59,890 bases of DNA. Source: Ruthenibacterium lactatiformans (GTDB lineage Bacteria > Bacillota > Clostridia > Oscillospirales > Ruminococcaceae). The DNA is taken from positions 1-59,890 of the forward strand of contig NZ_JXXK01000025.1 of the NCBI RefSeq assembly GCF_000949455.1. The letters are read 5' to 3'. The position numbers were made by a program, and so were the translations under genes. This document shows, piece after piece, positions 58,673 through 59,890 of the stretch (position 1 is the first letter of the stretch; the number at the start of each line of letters is the position of its first letter). The notes beneath the pieces are model-generated. The model was given only the letters and a program-made list of their open reading frames with translations, ran no database searches and was not told the origin of the DNA.

Positions 58673-59734
58673 ATGAAAAAGGTATTGCCGCTTGTGCTCC
58701 TGTTCGCCGTGCTCATTTATATTCTGCCGCTGGCCGCGCTGTTTTTTCCATCCGGGAAAAACGAAGAAAGCGGCTCCGGTACAGCTCCCGCACCGTCCGC
58801 CTCCGCGCCGCCGGTCACGGACGGTACGCAAGCGCCATCCGCGCCGCAGCCCGGCACCAGCGCCGCAGACGACGCGGAGCCTCCCCTGCTCATTCTGGAC
58901 GAAAACACCGGAGAGGTGGCGGAGGTGTCCGTGCGGGACTTTGTGCGCGGCGCAGTGGCGGCCGAAATGCCCATGACCTATCCGGACGAAGCCCTGCGCG
59001 CACAGGCCGTGGCCGCGCACAGCTACGCACTGGCCGTCAAGGCCCAGGCCGACCCGGACAACGAGGCGTTGAAAGGCGCGTATTTCAGCGCCAACCCCAC
59101 CCAGCGGCTGGGCTACATCACCGACACCGTAATGCGCGCCATGTGGGGCGAGGACTACGAGGCCAACCGCACCCGGCTGTACACCGTGGTGGATTCCGTG
59201 CTGGACGAGATCCTGCTGTACGACGGCCAGCCCGCCATGGCCTGCTACCATGCGATATCCGGCGGCAAAACGGAAGCCGCTGAGGCCGTGTGGGGTGCGG
59301 CGGTGCCGTATCTGGTTTCTGTGGATTCTCCCCTGGACCTTACCAGCCCCGATTATGAGCAGACCATCACCGTGACCAAACAGGAGGTGGCGGAGGATAT
59401 CGCCGCGGCGTTCCCGGATATCGTGCTGGAGGGCGACGCAGCGGGATGGTTCGGCACGCCTCAGCTTACGGCCGCGGGCTATGTGGACAGCATCACCATC
59501 GGCGGCGTACCCTGCAAGGGTACGGCTGTGCGTGCGGCGCTGCGGCTGCGCAGCGCGTCCTTCACCATAACCTGGACGGAGAAGCATCTGTTTGAGATCA
59601 CCACTCGCGGCTACGGCCACGGCGTGGGCCTGAGCCAGTACGGCGCAAACGCGCTTGCATTGACGGGCAAGAGCTATCAGGAGATCCTGTCCCTGTACTA
59701 CCCCGGCACCACGCTGGGCCCCGCGCCCCGGTGA
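58673..59734 (+). CDS. spoIID: SpoIID/LytB-domain protein, probably stage II sporulation protein D
   Basis: A 353-residue protein. ATG 58673 follows GGAGGGATCG. One membrane anchor at about 4-22; a Ser/Pro-rich linker to about 75; then the SpoIID lytic transglycosylase domain with FVRGAVAAEMPMTYPDEALR, AQAVAAHSYALAVKAQ, SGGKTEAAEAVWG and the closing GYGHGVGLSQYGANALAL. In Bacillus SpoIID cuts glycan strands during engulfment of the forespore. The protein is the best support for a spore-forming host. The N-terminal anchor would leave the domain outside the mother-cell membrane. Confidence 0.9.
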   Translation: MKKVLPLVLLFAVLIYILPLAALFFPSGKNEESGSGTAPAPSASAPPVTDGTQAPSAPQPGTSAADDAEPPLLILDENTGEVAEVSVRDFVRGAVAAEMPMTYPDEALRAQAVAAHSYALAVKAQADPDNEALKGAYFSANPTQRLGYITDTVMRAMWGEDYEANRTRLYTVVDSVLDEILLYDGQPAMACYHAISGGKTEAAEAVWGAAVPYLVSVDSPLDLTSPDYEQTITVTKQEVAEDIAAAFPDIVLEGDAAGWFGTPQLTAAGYVDSITIGGVPCKGTAVRAALRLRSASFTITWTEKHLFEITTRGYGHGVGLSQYGANALALTGKSYQEILSLYYPGTTLGPAPR

Positions 59735-59756
59735 CGCCGAGTACGGGCTGGCACGC

Positions 59757-59890
59757 GGGCGTGTGATATGGTATAATATGTCCGGTTGGTGAATGCGAGC
59801 CGCAGGCGAAGCATGAGCCTGGCGGCATAGATACCATATTTCTTAGTGAACGCGAGCAGTGCGCGAAGTGTGAGCTTAAAAATATGGTAT
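59757..59890 (+). repeat. third copy of the promoter box with a tandem GCGAGC/GCGAAG repeat
   Basis: ATGGTATAATATG at 59768-59780, then GAATGCGAGCCGCAGGCGAA (59791 onward), the same as at 41077 in the lepA leader. A second, diverged unit follows (GTGAACGCGAGCAGTGCGCG). ATACCATAT and ATATGGTAT lie between and after the units, and the window ends inside the last one. There is no copy of the four-way-junction RNA here. The unit resembles a small mobile repeat that can bring a promoter. Confidence 0.7.

Overview
The window looks like chromosome of an anaerobic, spore-forming Firmicute of class Clostridia, probably close to Oscillospiraceae/Ruminococcaceae. The grounds are a SpoIID-type protein, class B sortases with TPQTG cell-wall sorting signals, 2-hydroxyacyl-CoA dehydratase-type activases, three YerB/DUF3048 lipoproteins, a G5/3D cell-wall protein, Bacillus-type ribosome binding sites and sigma-A promoters. 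This assignment is inferred from gene families; no marker gene such as rRNA is present.

Bases 1 to about 28,170 are a patchwork accessory region, visibly more AT-rich and full of decayed genes. In order it holds: a UROD/MtaA-like protein; an IS630 transposase relic; a class B sortase locus with a 1051-residue repeat-rich surface protein; an apparently invertible promoter between that surface gene and an intact tyrosine recombinase; a regulator with two GntR domains; relics of a GH127 glycosidase and its AraC regulator; a TetR-controlled heterodimeric ABC exporter; a zinc-uptake operon led by a Fur-family (Zur-like) regulator; a TetR/Rrf2 divergent pair; a second class B sortase locus with an LRR surface protein; an HU gene; and a broken IS200 transposase. 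A tRNA with anticodon CAT marks the right edge, so this may be a genomic island next to a tRNA.

From about 28,170 to the end the sequence is GC-rich and core-like: MFS transporter, ketopantoate reductase, a split dehydratase-activase pair, a MacAB-like efflux operon, a holin, a G5/3D protein, lepA, three tandem DUF3048 lipoproteins, tRNA-Lys, a zinc-ribbon protein, a hisH/hisF/sugar-amidotransferase operon, NYN-NUDIX, a WYL regulator, a flavin reductase, citrate synthase with an overlapping membrane-protein gene, and SpoIID.

Two signals stand out. First, 20-bp inverted sites at 6458-6477 and 6720-6739, exact reverse complements with dif-like TAA-N6-TTA cores, enclose a near-consensus promoter. 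It now points away from the sortase-substrate gene, and an intact tyrosine recombinase abuts one site: a candidate phase-variable switch read in its OFF state. Second, two 164-bp copies (40908-41071 on +, 49590-49753 on -), 11 differences apart, encode an RNA that folds as a closed four-way junction plus a terminator hairpin. Nearly all differences lie in loops or preserve pairing, one as a compensatory T-A to C-G change. Each copy carries extended -10 promoters before and after the RNA and lies upstream of a gene on the same strand.
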